Origin: Rhynchospora pubera
Lineage: Eukaryota; Streptophyta; Magnoliopsida; Poales; Cyperaceae
Reading direction: 5' to 3'
Length of the DNA: 64,000 nt
NCBI GenBank assembly: GCA_028095005.1
Contig: CM051460.1
Span: forward strand, 73,032,676-73,096,675
Part shown: positions 1-12,622 of the stretch, in pieces
How the letters are laid out: every line of letters begins with the position of its first letter
Position numbering within the stretch: position 1 is the stretch's first letter
Notes under the pieces: model-generated
Seen by the model: only the letters and a program-made list of their open reading frames with translations
Databases searched by the model: none
What the model was told of the DNA's origin: nothing
Made by a program: the position numbers and the translations under genes

Positions 1-3000
1 GCCAGCTCAACCTGGTTTTGATGGATCCTCTGATATCAATAAATATGAAATACCAGATAATGAAATTGAGGCAAGTTTGAGTTCTGGGGTTGATGTTGGT
101 ATGTTAGATTTTGAGGTAATTTCTGCTACAGCTTGAAAACCTTTTTTTTTTTTTTTGGTTTCTATGTTCCAACCTCTTTTTTTTGCATAATTTCCTTTTT
201 CATGACTATATGTTATTCTTTTCAGGCACCAACCTCACTTTCTGATATCAATTTACTTGATGTTTTTTTGGAGCCACTTCTTTCCATTGGTATTCCTTCT
301 ACAATTTCATATTAAAAAAAAGTCTAAGCCTTTTATCCCAAACAATTTCATATTAACTTCCTAATAATTACTTAATAATACAAAAAGAGCAGTGACTACA
401 TTTGTTTGCAGTATAACACTTTTTATGTTCTTTGGATACTTAATTGGGGTAATAGCTAGTTGATTTATAATTTTGGAACCAAATATGATGGGTTTTCCAA
501 GTTTTGTATTTCTAATTTCAGTGTTTAAATTAAAATTCTTGATAATGTCATTTGTCACTAATAAATTTGTTTTCCTGTAAATTTATAGCTGAACCAACCA
601 TAGAACACCATCTTGAGGAAAATGAAAAGGATGGGAAGGCCAAAAAGGTAAATATATCTGTTCCTGAGGCATATAGTTCTGACTCACTAGATAGGCTTCT
701 TGATCCAGGTTCTGTTCTGAGGAGACGTGATTAATTTATTAGCTAGTTATGTCATTTACACTTTTAGCCCCCTACTTTTTATCTGTTTTAAGTGTTGGTG
801 GCAACTAAAATGAAGTTATTATTTATTGAATGCATTCCCCTTTTTTCTATTTAGTTCAGGGATATTTTGAATGGAATGGAGAATATATGTTATTCTTTAT
901 TGTACACAATGCCATATGTCATTGCTTTATCTCATTTCTTTTTATTTATTTATTTATTTATTTATTTATTATTATTATTATTATTTTATTTTATTTATTA
1001 TTTTTTTTTTTGCTTCTTTTTCTTAATTAGGTTCAAGTGAATGATGCATCAGACTGTTGTATGGAAGAAACTACAGCAAATGGCAAACAAGGACAGAATT
1101 CTGAAAGCATGAGAGAGAAGGAAAAAGAAGATGCGCCAGACCTTGATGACATTTTTGACTTTTTGGATGATACTGATCCCATCCTTGAAATGGATGAAGC
1201 TGACCATGACCCCACTGATAAGGATTTTACTGGGGAAGAAGAGATTGAAGAAAGGGAAGGAAAAGAATTGAAAAATGATGATCAAAGGCCTTCCAAGAGA
1301 AACAGAGACAGCACTAATGCTGAAGAACAGGCCGAAGAGGAGTCGCCTAAGAAAAAGGGGAAGTTATCCCATCGAATCCGGCGTAAGAGAAGGAAAGGTA
1401 TTGGCCTTGTTGGATTATGGGCTTTGCTAGTACGTCGTTACTTTACCAGTTATAACACAGGAACTTCATTTTCTTCTAATCTTTTGATGTGTGTATTCAA
1501 GGATTGTTTTGATTTTGGCTACAAGTGTAAAAAATAAAATGAAAATTAGGCACCTTTCCTATTTGAGGCTTGCTGCACTGGTAACGAGCAACTTGATAGC
1601 CTAGTGAAATATATTCCCTAATGTGGCCATATTAATTATGGTGGCTTGTAGTTGCTTTTGATATTCTAGTTTTGATAATAATGAGTTGGTATTTATCTTT
1701 TTTTTTATGTTGAAACAGTGGATCCTACTTTAGCAGAGACACCAGAAAATGAGATAAACCCAAAACAAATCAGCATAAGAAACCTTATTCTCTTAGCTGA
1801 GGCCAAGGAGAAGAAATGGGTATGGTTTTCTTCTCCCCTTCCCCCTAATAAATCTTTGAGAATATTGTTTGGACCTTGGTAATATTTTTTCTTGCATTTC
1901 GACTTTCACAGAACAAAGAGGCAGCCTCAAGGAACTCCTCTGGTGATGGAAGGTATTTGCAATATGAATTGGCCCACTTTAATTTCCAGTCTTTTAATTT
2001 TTAATATTTATTTTCACAAGGATCGAAAAATTGTCATGTGGAAATAATAATCAGGAGATTCATATTCTGACCATCATGGTGTGATCATAATAAGTTACTT
2101 TAACATTTTCTTATCTCATGCAGTTTCACTTTTCAATTTTCTGCACATAAATTCCTTGAAATTTTGTTATCTTGATTGTTTCGTGTGAAACAGTTCGATG
2201 CCAAGAAGAAGAGAGCCAGAGGAATTCGAGTTTTTTTTATTTTGACGGGCATGAAGAAGAAAACAGCCGGCGTGACTCTGGCCCACAGGACACATTTGAG
2301 GCAACTACCAAAAAATTGAACTACCACACCTATATGAACCGATCATCCTCGAGCCGGTGGACCCAACTTGAAACTGAATTATTCTACAAGGTAATTTATG
2401 AAAATATCCCTGGGGGTTAATATAAAATACAATTACTACTCTAAGCATCTCACGAGATCGGCTACCTTGGGATATAGCTCTCTTGAGATTGTCATTTTTT
2501 GGCTGCCCCTGCCCCTGCCCCCTTTATTTCCATGGCTATTTCTTTGTCTTGATATAGTGTTTCCTTTTTTTCTTTCTGGATTTATGTTATAGGGGATTCA
2601 TCAGTTTGGTACAGATTTTGCAATGATACAAAAGTTATTTCCAAACTGAACAAGGCACCAAATAAAGCTAAAATTCAAAAATGAGGATAAAAAATACCCA
2701 GCACGCATACACGATGCCATCACACATCGCCTTCCTGGTTAGCTCTTCTACTTTTTATAATATGGATTTCTCCAAATGATACATACTTTACTGTCTTTTT
2801 TTTTCGTTTTTTTAATGATTTTTTTGACCGTCTATCATCAGAGGGTATTGAAATGTACCAATAAGTTTACAGAAAAACAAACAAAAATCCTTAATTGTAC
2901 TTCTTTTCATTTAATGTTGTTTATAAATTGTGCATTGTGGTTTTTTTATTCCTTATTGGATGCCAGATAATTCACAATTTGAGAAGGTTATAGAGATTTT

Positions 3001-3415
3001 GGAGATTCAACCAGATGAAGTTCTACCTGAGGAATCAGAACCTTCGTCTAAGGTGCCTCTCTAACTCTCTAAATTTTACTTGTATAATATTTTAGTGGTC
3101 CTACATGCACATGATTTCTGATTAGTGTGCATTCTTTCCTATTGAATTAAGGCTGCCTCTCTAACTCTCTAAAACCAAACTATTTACTTGTATAATATTT
3201 TAGTGGCCCTACATGCACATGATTTCTGATTAGTGCGCATTCTTTCTTATTGAATTAAGGCTGCTCACTGGAAGAATGAAGAAGAAATGGATGAAGAAGT
3301 TGAAAATTCCCAAACCTCATTTAGTGATTTGAATGACACTGGCAAGCATGAATCTGTGCCAAATGATGATTTAGATGCAGTTTTTGTTTGGGACAATCAA
3401 GAGATGGAGCAATAA
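1..3415 (+). CDS. BDP1: BDP1 / TFIIIB subunit B''-like protein, 3' part, with in-frame stop (possible pseudogene)
   Basis: BDP1 is the SANT/Myb subunit of TFIIIB, which recruits RNA polymerase III to tRNA and 5S genes. Exons I can read: <1-115, 226-289, 589-647, 1031-1397, 1719-1819, 1912-1952, 2194-2390, 2593-2737, 2967-3052, 3260-3415 (TAA stop). The 1031 exon is acidic and then ends in a basic stretch (KKKGKLSHRIRRKRRK) typical of plant BDP1. The exon after it carries ISIRNLILLAEAKEKK. The SANT domain spans 2194-2737: YMNRSSSSRWTQLETELFYK, then GIHQFGTDFAMIQKLFPN, then TRHQIKLKFKN. Between the last two parts the frame reads TGA (2647-2649) where the family has Arg, one step from CGA. The junction 1952/2194 also does not keep phase unless a weaker donor near 1943 is used. 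All other junctions join in phase. The 5' end lies outside the window. It is either a recent pseudogene or carries sequence errors. Confidence 0.8.
940..1013 (+). repeat. (TTTA)n / (TTA)n microsatellite
   Basis: A run of TTTA units followed by TTA units sits in the BDP1 intron just upstream of the polypyrimidine tract of the exon that begins at 1031. It has no coding content. Confidence 0.9.
3053..3259 (+). repeat. Tandem duplication filling the last BDP1 intron
   Basis: The last BDP1 intron consists of two near-identical units of about 100 bp. Each contains TGCCTCTCTAACTCTCTAAA near its start and the words TTACTTGTATAATATTTTAG and ACATGCACATGATTTCTGAT. Each ends in GAATTAAGGCTGC, so the 3' splice acceptor is duplicated too. 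Use of the first acceptor (about 3152) would reach an in-frame stop within a few codons, so the second at 3259 must be used for the annotated tail. Confidence 0.85.
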
Positions 3416-5218
3416 GAATTTGTGTTTTGAAACTCATATCAGAAAGATTAAACCAGAAGGTTGCTTAATTTATTCATTTGCACTTAAACAAAGTTGCTAT
3501 TTGCAGATGCATCCTTCTATCCAATATGCATGGCTGAATGCTTTCTGAAATGAAGTTATAGAGGCTACGAGGATCTTGCTATGAAGGATCATAGCAAAAA
3601 GTATCAACTATTTCTATTTCACGTACCTATTATTTTCAGATGATATTTTTTTTCTATATTGAATGTACTATTTCAATTTTGTTGCCTTGGATCGTCTTGG
3701 GAACAGTTCAGTATATATATGTATATATCTGTATTTTGTTTATTTTTATTTTATTTTTTTTTTAGTATCTGTATCTTCATTTGTTTTCGCTTCATATAAT
3801 TCAAAAGAATTTGTATTCATTCGTCTACATTGCCTTCTGAAACAGCTGCTACGTCTATTTTGATAGATTTTGTCGTTGTATTTGTCACACGACTCACACC
3901 CCCCTGAATCTTAATGTCCATAACGGGATGCGTGATAATATATTCGTAAGGCTCAGATTTGGCAAATAATTAAAATAATCTAAAATTTTCGACTGTAACT
4001 TTCAACAGTGTAATTCAATTTAGAGTGGGCAGTATCAATTTAGAATGGGAGCGATTTTTTTCTGATTGTTGGATATTGATGGTATTGACGACTGATTGCA
4101 CTTATTATTTTGCTTACTAAATGTATAATTCAAAGTTAAATAGAATTGGGCTAATTCAAATATTTGATTTTCATGAGAAGGAAGGAACAATACAAGAAGA
4201 GCAGAAGAAGAAGAAAAAACAAGGAAAAGAAAAGGAATTTTGTTTGGTAGCCTGTAGTGGTAGGCATGAATTAGGCTTTCTTCTAATCTAATTGGGCTTT
4301 ACAGATCCAGTTATTGTTTAGATTTGGGCTATTTAGTTTAACATCTTAATCGAAGGAGCGACTACACCCAAACTGAAACGAAGTCACATGTGCGGTGTTT
4401 CTGTTCAAAATAATTGTTCAAACTGTTCTAGTTCTATACTTTTATGGAACTACATTTTTTGAACCAAAAGCCCCCCGAGCAGAAAACCTACTTCCATTAG
4501 CGAGTCCATACAAAACGTCAAAACAAGCAAAATAAGCTATAGAATGCCATGTCAAAATGGAACAATCCTCAGTGAACACAAAGTCACAAACAATCACAAT
4601 GTCAGGTTCCCCTCTAAATTTAAATGGAAGTCGTTCGATAAAATACCCAAAAAAAAAAAAAACGCATTTTTGTAGATAATGATGGGTTCAACTGTCTCAA
4701 CTTGAAATATATATCTCCGAAAAACTCCACTGAGCGAAATATTTGTCCCAACTTCAAATATTTTTACATTAAGTCAGTTTTTAAACTTTATTTATCAACA
4801 AGATGGTCCTTCAGCTTTGAAAAGAGGGAAAAAAAATTGATCGCAAAAATTTTTATATGAACCAATTAGTCCTCCAAGATTTTAAAATTATCAAGAAAAG
4901 TGGAAAATTATTATATTTTTCAAATATTATTTTTTTATGAGACTAAAATTTCAGGGATTGATTCTATTTTTCTGAAAGCAATTTAGATATCAACTTTATT
5001 TTTTTAAAAAAAATAAGAACTATTTCTTTTTCCTTTTGAGAAAGTTTGGAACCAAATCTAAATGTTTCATAGTTATATGATGTGGCAGGTTCTTATCCTT
5101 GGAACATGTGGCCACCATATCTACCATCAAACAACTCCCCGCCAATAATTTCTAAGTGGAAAAATATAAATAAATAAATAAATAATAACAAAGAAAGGCT
5201 TCGGTTCTGAGAGTGGCC
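3416..5218. other. BDP1 3' UTR and intergenic DNA
   Basis: The first few hundred bases are presumably 3' UTR. The rest is AT-rich without a supported gene. A purine-rich tract (GAAGAAGAAG-like) lies near 4190-4240, and a short AAAT microsatellite at about 5166-5184 sits just upstream of the next gene's start. Confidence 0.6.
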
Positions 5219-6683
5219 ATGGCAACGGCGCCACACGCACTTCCAAATCTGCGCTCCTCATTTCTTGCCTATTCAACACACCCAAAACCCACAAATTTAC
5301 CCCCTTCGTTCAAATCTTTCACATGTAGCACAAGGCAAAGGATTTGCACTCGCGTAGCTGCCGAGCTTGACCAGAACACGGTACAATCAATTTAACCAAG
5401 AAATTTGTGGTTTATTCAATTTGCATAATGGAGTGTTGCAAGTTCATGTATACTTATGGAAAATGCATTGTCAGATTGCAATAAGCCCATCAATTTGAAG
5501 TAGTTTATGGGTCCAAGTGCAGAATGCACTATCATATTGCAATAACCATTCCTTTGGGTTGTTCTGACCTCAGTGCCTTTAAGAAGTAATAATTAATACC
5601 TTAATCTTGGTATCTAGTGCTGAAATAACTTCCTGTAATTACTATTAAGACAATACCAGAAATGGCCAAATGGGAACCAGGTACAGAGCTTAAGCTGCTG
5701 AGTTGATGTTAGAGAGAGATGCAAATGAAAATCTCTTTTAATTTATTTTTTGTGTTTCATATTCCATTTCAACTGTTTTTGCATAGGTTTCAGCAATTAC
5801 AGTTGGGATTGCAAGCGTTGCTATCGGTATTGGAATCCCCATTTTTTATGAAAATCAGATTGACAATGCAGTGAGTTCCCTTTTCTGAATTCTTGTTTCA
5901 ATTTTCTTCTCCTGAGGATTTCAAATCAATCATGAGCAGCATCAGCATTTATAAGATTATATTTCTCCATTTACCCAAAAATTGTGTAGGCTAAGAGGGA
6001 TAATACACAGCCTTGCTTCCCATGCACTGGCACCGGAGCTCGTAAGTCTCATTTTTTCCCTTTTCAAGGACCTTTTTTGTCTTTAAATAATTTAATCTAT
6101 TATTCAATAATCAAGTATACTTGCACAACTCGAATCTCACACTAGGCTAATGAAGTTCTAGTAAACTTAATTCACCCTTGTTAGACACTGGAGATGCCTT
6201 TAAAAGTTCTATTGATATTTTGCAGAGACGTGTAGATTTTGTACAGGAAAGGGAACTGTAACTGTAGTACTTGGTGGAGGTGAAAGTGAGGTATCTCAAT
6301 GCGTAAATTGTGAAGGTGCTGGTTCTCTGACTTGTACTACTTGTCAAGGGACTGGTATACAACCACGCTATCTTGATCGCAGGTAATTAACTGAACATTT
6401 ACAAACAACTAACACCCTGGGAAGTATAATATTGGTACTGGTTGCATGTATCTGGTATGGATAATGTACCAGTAGTGTTGCTGGTTAAAATGTTATTACA
6501 GGATTGTAGCACTGGATACTGGTATCGTCAGATCTGATAATACTAAAATTGGTTTCAGTACTTGGTACTGAACTGCTGTTAGGCTTTGCAAAAGTTAGCT
6601 TCTGCAATGAGCTTTTTGTATTTTATTTTTTTTAATAAATGTCTTATTTTATCTGAAATAGGGAGTTCAAGGACGATGATTAA
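5219..6683 (+). CDS. LQY1: LQY1, thylakoid DnaJ-type zinc-finger protein
   Basis: LQY1 (LOW QUANTUM YIELD OF PSII 1; SPA in tomato) is a small chloroplast protein with protein disulfide isomerase activity that acts in photosystem II repair. Five exons join cleanly: 5219-5380, 5787-5870, 5990-6041, 6226-6382, 6662-6683 (TAA). The first about 45 residues are Ser/Thr/Pro-rich and basic, as in a transit peptide. Next comes AAELDQNT, then a single hydrophobic segment (VSAITVGIASVAIGIGIPIF) encoded by exon 2. Four CxxC-type zinc motifs follow: CFPC (exon 3), then CRFC, CVNC and CTTC (exon 4), each followed by Gly-rich turns. The C-terminus RREFKDDD is the family tail. The in-frame ATG at 5219 is preceded by a GTG codon and gives a normal-length protein of about 158 residues. 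The gene looks intact and stands alone. Confidence 0.95.
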
Positions 6684-8369
6684 CGCATTCAAGCTATCTT
6701 GGCTGGGATGAAGATAACATATGTCTGAGGTGCAATGCAAGCAAGCCGAGTGAATTTTTTTTATATAATGTATTTTAGATTAATTTTGTATATGAATGAA
6801 AAAAAATATATGCACTACTAGCTAAAAAGTGTTATATATCTTTTAGCCTTCCATTTGTTTGCGTTTTTTTTTTTTCTCTTTCAGTCTGTTCTATCTTAAA
6901 TTCTTAAATGCATGCATATCTCAGCTACTGACAAGTTCACTAACAGAATGCTACACGATAGAAAAATAAAAAAATTCACTAATATTTATCAAGGGAGATG
7001 TCGTGTCGCAAGGAAAAATCTAAAACACAATTTAGACACCCACACATCTTTATTTATTGTTTTGAAGCCACTGATTAGTGATTTTGGATCAAACGATAAA
7101 AACTAAACTTTACACTGAGCTGATAACTCCAAGCAACAAACGGCCCAAAAACTTGCTCCTGTATAAATTTCTCAAAACCTGTCTTTCTAATCGCATTCAT
7201 CCAAGTAAAGTAACTACAATTGTTTTTGATTGTGTATAACCAATTTGTCTGGAAGTGACCTGTAAAAGTGACTACATGCGTCACAAAATATTATTGTTCA
7301 TTATGAAAGCCCTTTTTGTGCTAACCCATATTCAGAAATAGATATCACGCAAAGCGATCTTTTATCCATGTTACTAACCATTATTGGTGTATTGTGAGAC
7401 TTGGACCAAGCAATGAGATGAACTGTTGTTTAATACATTATTCCCATAAATATGCAGAAGTAATTTGTATACGATTGTATTTTTTATTTAATTTTTTTTT
7501 TCGAGATCCTAACAGCAGCTGTATATGTATTTTTTATTTTTAAAAGTACTAATTTAATAAACGTTGTTAAAAATTCTACTGCCGATTAATTTTTTACACC
7601 GGATTTAATCAAAATCGTTTATTATAATTATAAATAAATATGAAGAACACAAACTCAAGATGGGTTTAAGATTTTAATTTAGCACAAAATTATTCAATTT
7701 CTTCTATAAAGATAAAGAAGTGCTTATTAAATAATAGTTAAGTAGTTAACCACATTTCCAGGTAACTCTACTTTTATTAGTGTATCTTGAAGAGTAACAA
7801 GGGTTGAGTCTTTTCTTTTATATCATTTGTTTCTTCGTCATTGTTATTATTATATTTTTTTTGAAGATAAATTGGGGTCTAAGTCATCCAACTTATTTTT
7901 AAATTAAATGTTTATGAAAAACCCTCCAACCAGATTTCGAATCTGCTTTCACTAAAAGTACATTGCTCTTTGCCACTAAATCAAGAACTTCTCGTCGTTA
8001 TTGTTATTTTACAACACGACTCATGATAGATATCCAAGATAATGTTTTAACCGTAATGCGGAGAGTCCGATCCACGTGACACAATTTAAATTAACGACAA
8101 ATTTTAAAATTAATTTGTTAAATTTATTTTTCCTTCCCGTTTCCCCTTTTTCTAACTAATAACTAATTAGTGATTATTACCATGCACTACATAAACATGT
8201 TAACATCATGCATGTAGATGTGTTCAATCACGAAGATATGATATAACAAGCCAATAATCATGCAGCACAGCACATACGGCTCGCTTAAATAATACTTCAT
8301 CTGATACTATGCTATTATGATTTCTAATAAAGATGTGCCCAATCACTAAATGATGATGTCTATTGATGT
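6684..8369. other. LQY1 3' UTR and AT-rich intergenic DNA
   Basis: No gene, RNA or clear repeat is supported here. Short open frames are low-complexity. The 9 bases at 8370-8378 are the left target-site duplication of the foldback element that follows. Confidence 0.6.
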
Positions 8370-8462
8370 CCCATTGTCGGAAAATTTTTATCAAAGACAA
8401 AAATACCTCTAATATTTTTAAAAAGAACAAATGAGCACCATATTTTTTAATAACAGTACAAC

Positions 8463-8561
8463 TATAGCGGCACTAACATTGCCGCTATAGCACAGCTGAA
8501 TTTCGTTTTTTTTTTTCATTTTACTTTGCCTATAGCGGCATTAGTATTGCCGCTATAGGAC
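8463..8561. repeat. Paired GCGG hairpin repeats, left arm
   Basis: Two short palindromes, each CTATAGCGGCA followed by 6-7 bases and TGCCGCTATAG, stand about 45 bp apart. The same pair appears in reverse order in the right arm at 13369-13463. They are the most GC-rich and most conserved part of the otherwise AT-rich arms. Confidence 0.9.
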
Positions 8562-8699
8562 TTCTCTTTTGTTTTTTTGCTGCCCGTTTTGCTGTGTTTT
8601 TTTTTAATGTGGGCCAATTTATTTTTTCGTTTTATTTTGTTTTTATTTTTACTTTGTTTATTACTACATGAATCAATTTTAATGCAATTTTACATAATT

Positions 8700-8742
<43 letters not shown>

Positions 8743-8999
8743 TGGCTAAATTGTGCTTCAGCATATAGAGGGTCTGTATGCTGAAGTTTTCTAGTCGTCC
8801 GATCTGAAATCGGATGGTTCAAATTTAGGCGCTGAGATAGGGAATTTCGCCTCCGTCCCTCCGTTTTCTCTTTTATTTTTCTATTTGCTCTCTCTGTCTC
8901 TCCGTCAAATATCTATCTATCTCTCTCTCTCCGCTCGTACTCTCTCTCAGACAACTCCTGACTCGCCTCTCCCTCTTCCATCTCTACTACAATTCTACA

Positions 9000-10011
9000 A
9001 ATCATCCCTGGAGCAATGGTTTTACCTAATCTAAATTTTCTCTGACCCCAAACACCATTACGCGACCTCTTGCCTCCATCGTCGAGCTGTCGAACTTTCT
9101 CTCACTCGATCGCTACTTAGGGTTTCCGCCAAATCCAAAGGTACCTCTTTCTTACCCTCCCAACACCCTTTCTCTCTCTTTTAGACCAGTAATGGTCGTT
9201 AGTTAAAAGCCTAATTGGCGAGTTCGGTTGCTGAGACTAATTATGAATCGTGTACTGAGAGTAATTTCACGTTAGATAAAAAAACCCTGATTTTTCCTCA
9301 AAGTTTTACTGAAACTTATTGTTTGATTCAAGTTTGTTAAACCCGAGTTGCTTTTATTTCAAAATATGGTCGCAAGTTACATTTTCAATTAGTTTAAAAT
9401 ATGTGTTCAGCAAAAATTGAATGATGCATTACTCAAATCCAAAGGCACTTGGTATTGTCTGAAATTGAATTAGAATTCTGGTCTAGCATTACTCAATTCC
9501 CAAATTGTGATTAAAATTGTTGCAAATTCACCTCAATTAAACTATTACAATTGACGGTCTGAAATTATCACACTTTCTTTTATAGGCCATGTCCCAGCTG
9601 TCTGATGACCTATTAAAAATTCATGTGGCAAAATGTAGAGGAAAACGGATGGCACCGAGGATGTTGATTCTGAGTGAAATTGTATCTTGGGTATAAATAA
9701 GAGGTATATGTGTATGACTATGATTGCAATTGATGGTCAGGTTCCAGGCCAATGAATTTGAGAAAATGTAAAAAAAAAGCAAAAATGTTATCACTCGTTT
9801 AGTTCGTGATTTACCACTTTTCATGATTACTTTTAAATGATAATTTTTAGGTAACTTAGTTTTGGTTTAGATGAGTTTTGAGGGTTTATGATGTCAATTT
9901 TGTGCTAGGAAATGAAAATAGTACCAGCATTGGAAACAACAATGGGAACAACAACAACACTAGGAGTGGCAGTGGCAATGGTGTCTGGCGGATCCTAGCT
10001 AGTGCCAGATA
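9000..10011 (+). pseudogene. Gene-like fragment inside the nested element, plus strand
   Basis: 8900-9141 looks like a plant 5' leader: a CT-rich run, then TTAGGGTTTCCGCC, ending at an AAG|GTACC donor-like site. A later segment after an acceptor-like TTTGTGCTAG (from 9910) reads a low-complexity Asn/Gly/Ser-rich peptide (SIGNNNGNNNN, then SGSGNGVWRILASAR) and stops at TAG near 10010. I do not recognise a family. Capture of a host gene piece by the transposon is an inference from exon-like structure. Confidence 0.35.
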
Positions 10012-10778
10012 GAAAATGTTTTAGATGGCACTGGATTTTGCCAGTGGTGGAGGGGCAGATTGTATAGTGATCCCGGTGCATTTATTTCATATAGAGAAGC
10101 AAGACTTCCAACTTTAATCTTTTTTTTTTCGAGAGAGAAAGCCCTTAGGCAACATATTATGTTTGATGATGCTTGTATTATGTTTAAAATTTTATGCTTA
10201 TCGATGATCATTGTATGCTAATAAATTGCTATTTATCAAGTGTTTACTGGTATTTATTAATTGTTTATTGATCATTTTGTTTTGTATTTATTTATATTTG
10301 TGATCATTTTTGTTTTGTTTCGTATTAAAAAAATATTAGTTTTTACACTGACTGGTATCAAGTTGGTACCATGCTGCTTCAACCCATACCAAGTCTCGTG
10401 TATGTAGAGACTAATTTCCGTATGGTACATGTGAATAAAGAACAATACTTCCTATTAGAAGTACCAATAGTAAAATAAAAAAAAAAGAAAATGAGTTTGA
10501 AAATTGAGATTAAATTCAAATGATACATACAAAAAATATGAACAAAAACCAAAATGACTTTGCTACTTAAGACCATCAAATGCTCCACACAGTAGTCTTA
10601 GCTACCCCCAAGCAAAAAAAAAATTACATTTTTCACAAAGAGTTCTTACAAGGCAAATATATGTTGCCATCTAACAAACAAACACACAATCAGGTTCAGT
10701 CAAATCCTTAATCTAACAAAACAAAACAGAAAAACAAACAGCAGACCCCTATAACATCCCCATAACAGTAAACCACTT

Positions 10779-11423
10779 GACTAATCAAGAAGATCCTCAT
10801 TCTTCAATGTGATTTCAGCCGACATGTTACCATCTGTTACAATGACCGATATAGCAAATGCCGGAGTAGTAGCATCTAGTACCTCACCTCTGGAGATCTG
10901 ACCTGCAAGGAAATTAAAAGAAGAAGAATTTCCTCTTGAGTAATCTCCTTCTGTCAACCAACAATAATAACCCAATTAAAAAGCATGTACAATGGTAACA
11001 ATGTGAAAGGAACAACTCCTAAGCAGCCATTATCAGAGAGAATAAAGAAAAATCAATTATGAGCATCCAGTGTTTGAAAAGATAGAACCAAAAGAAAAAA
11101 TCAAGTACCTGAATTTTGGGCTAGTACTGGTATGACCAAACAATTAGTTCCGGTTAGCATCTTAGGTTCTATATATTTTGCAACAAAAATTCAACGAAAA
11201 TGAAATTAGACATAATCCTAACTCAAAATAAAAAATTTGAACAGAAAATTAAAGAGGGGGAGGAGCGAACACTAATTAAAGCCCCATTTTGAGTCATTGA
11301 CGCTAATTGCTACACAATTCAAAATCATAACTCAAAATCACAAATTAAACAAAAAAATGAAAGAAGGAGATGAGCTAATTGCTACAAGGAATTGCCTGAG
11401 ATTTAGTTGTTCCTGTCGACATC
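10779..11423 (-). pseudogene. Gene-like fragment inside the nested element, minus strand
   Basis: Reading the minus strand, a leader with the telobox-like AAACCCTAG (about 11440) precedes ATG at about 11423 (MSTGTTKSQ). A second segment reads MLTGTNCLVIPVLAQNS and ends at a GT donor near 11108. It joins in phase to a last segment, 10779-10902, reading GQISRGEVLDATTPAFAIS, then VIVTDGNMSAEITLKNEDLL and a stop. The splice phases between the last two segments agree, which argues for a real captured 3' gene end. The first junction has no GT donor. I cannot assign a family; weak OB-fold-like resemblance is a guess only. Confidence 0.4.
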
Positions 11424-12464
11424 TCTAGCCGATTCACCTCAATCTAGGGTTTCGATTTTTTGTCCCACAAAGCGAAGCAGAGATAATCGAAGGATGATCC
11501 AAGAGAGGGGAGTTCTTCAGAGGATCGAGAGAGTAAGAGAGAGAGCGGAGTGCGTCACTAGCTGTTTGCCTTCTCGAGTTTGAGTGATCGATGCTAGGTT
11601 TTTCTTTCATGGAGAACGAAGGGAAGAAGGAGAAAGAGACGAGGCGCTAGATATCAAAAATAAAACTTGGTTCGTTAACGGAGAGGAAACGGAGGCACAA
11701 CGTAAATTTTTAACGACTGCAGCTTCCACAGCGCCTATATTTGGAACCGCAGGATCTAATCTTTAACTAGATCGGACGACTAAAGAACTTCAGCATATAG
11801 ACCCTCTGTATGCTGAAGCACATTTTAGCCTATCTCTATATATATATATGTGTAATTAATATTTTCTAAATATTTTAATTTTATTTGTATGTAGGGTTCT
11901 CTAAAATGACACGACATGATAGTATTGGCACGCCACGACACAACACGAGTACGAAATTGACACGATACGATCGTGTTATCGTATCATGTCATAATCGTGC
12001 CGTGTTGGCTATCTTGAAAAATTAGCACGATTTGACACAACATGACTAACACGCAACACGACACGAACATGACACGAAAACACGAATTTAATTTTTAACA
12101 TTGCCAAAAATAACATCATAAACATATTTTTATTTGTTTTTCTAAAAAATTATATTTAAACTGATTTTATATTAAAATTCAAATTATAACAGTAATTTAT
12201 TTTTTTAACGTATATTTACTTTTTTTAATAATTTTATTTTTATAATCTATTCCAACATTAAAGAAATGAGCTAGTAAAAAAAATAAAACCATCAATTAAT
12301 CTTTTAACAAAAATATTCTGACAATTTTGTACTGATATATATACTGAGAATTTGTAGAATAATCAAATAAACTGCAACAATATATTTTTTCTTCATTTTA
12401 ATATTTTAACAGTTTTTAACAAATTATTATAAAAATAAAGAAAATTTTTTGACATGATATGTCA

Positions 12465-12622
12465 TTAGAATGCGTGTCGTGTTGTCTCTTCTCACCACTC
12501 AGCTCGACAATACACGATTGTGTCAGTCATATCGTATCAGAATGTGTGTCGTGTTGCCTCTTCTCACCACTCGGCACGACAATACACGATCGTACCAGTT
12601 GTGGTGTATCATGTTGACACGT
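12465..12622 (+). repeat. Two tandem copies at the palindrome centre
   Basis: Two units of about 73 bp share GTGTCGTGTTG, TCTTCTCACCACTC and GACAATACACGAT. They occupy the symmetry centre of the foldback and are the only non-mirrored part. Confidence 0.8.

Larger units (their letters stand above)
8716..11840. mobile_element. Nested 3.1-kb terminal-inverted-repeat element with (TA)n(GA)n ends
   Basis: Arms of about 100 bp are inverted copies. The left has GGCTAAATTGTGCTTCAGC at about 8745, then TAGTCGTCCGATCT, then AGGCGCTG; the right has the complements at about 11760-11835. Both ends are capped by a (TA)n(GA)n microsatellite in mirror orientation, so the exact TSD cannot be read. The right arm of the host foldback is uninterrupted at the matching place and proves the insertion. 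The interior holds gene-like pieces on both strands and no transposase. Confidence 0.75.
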
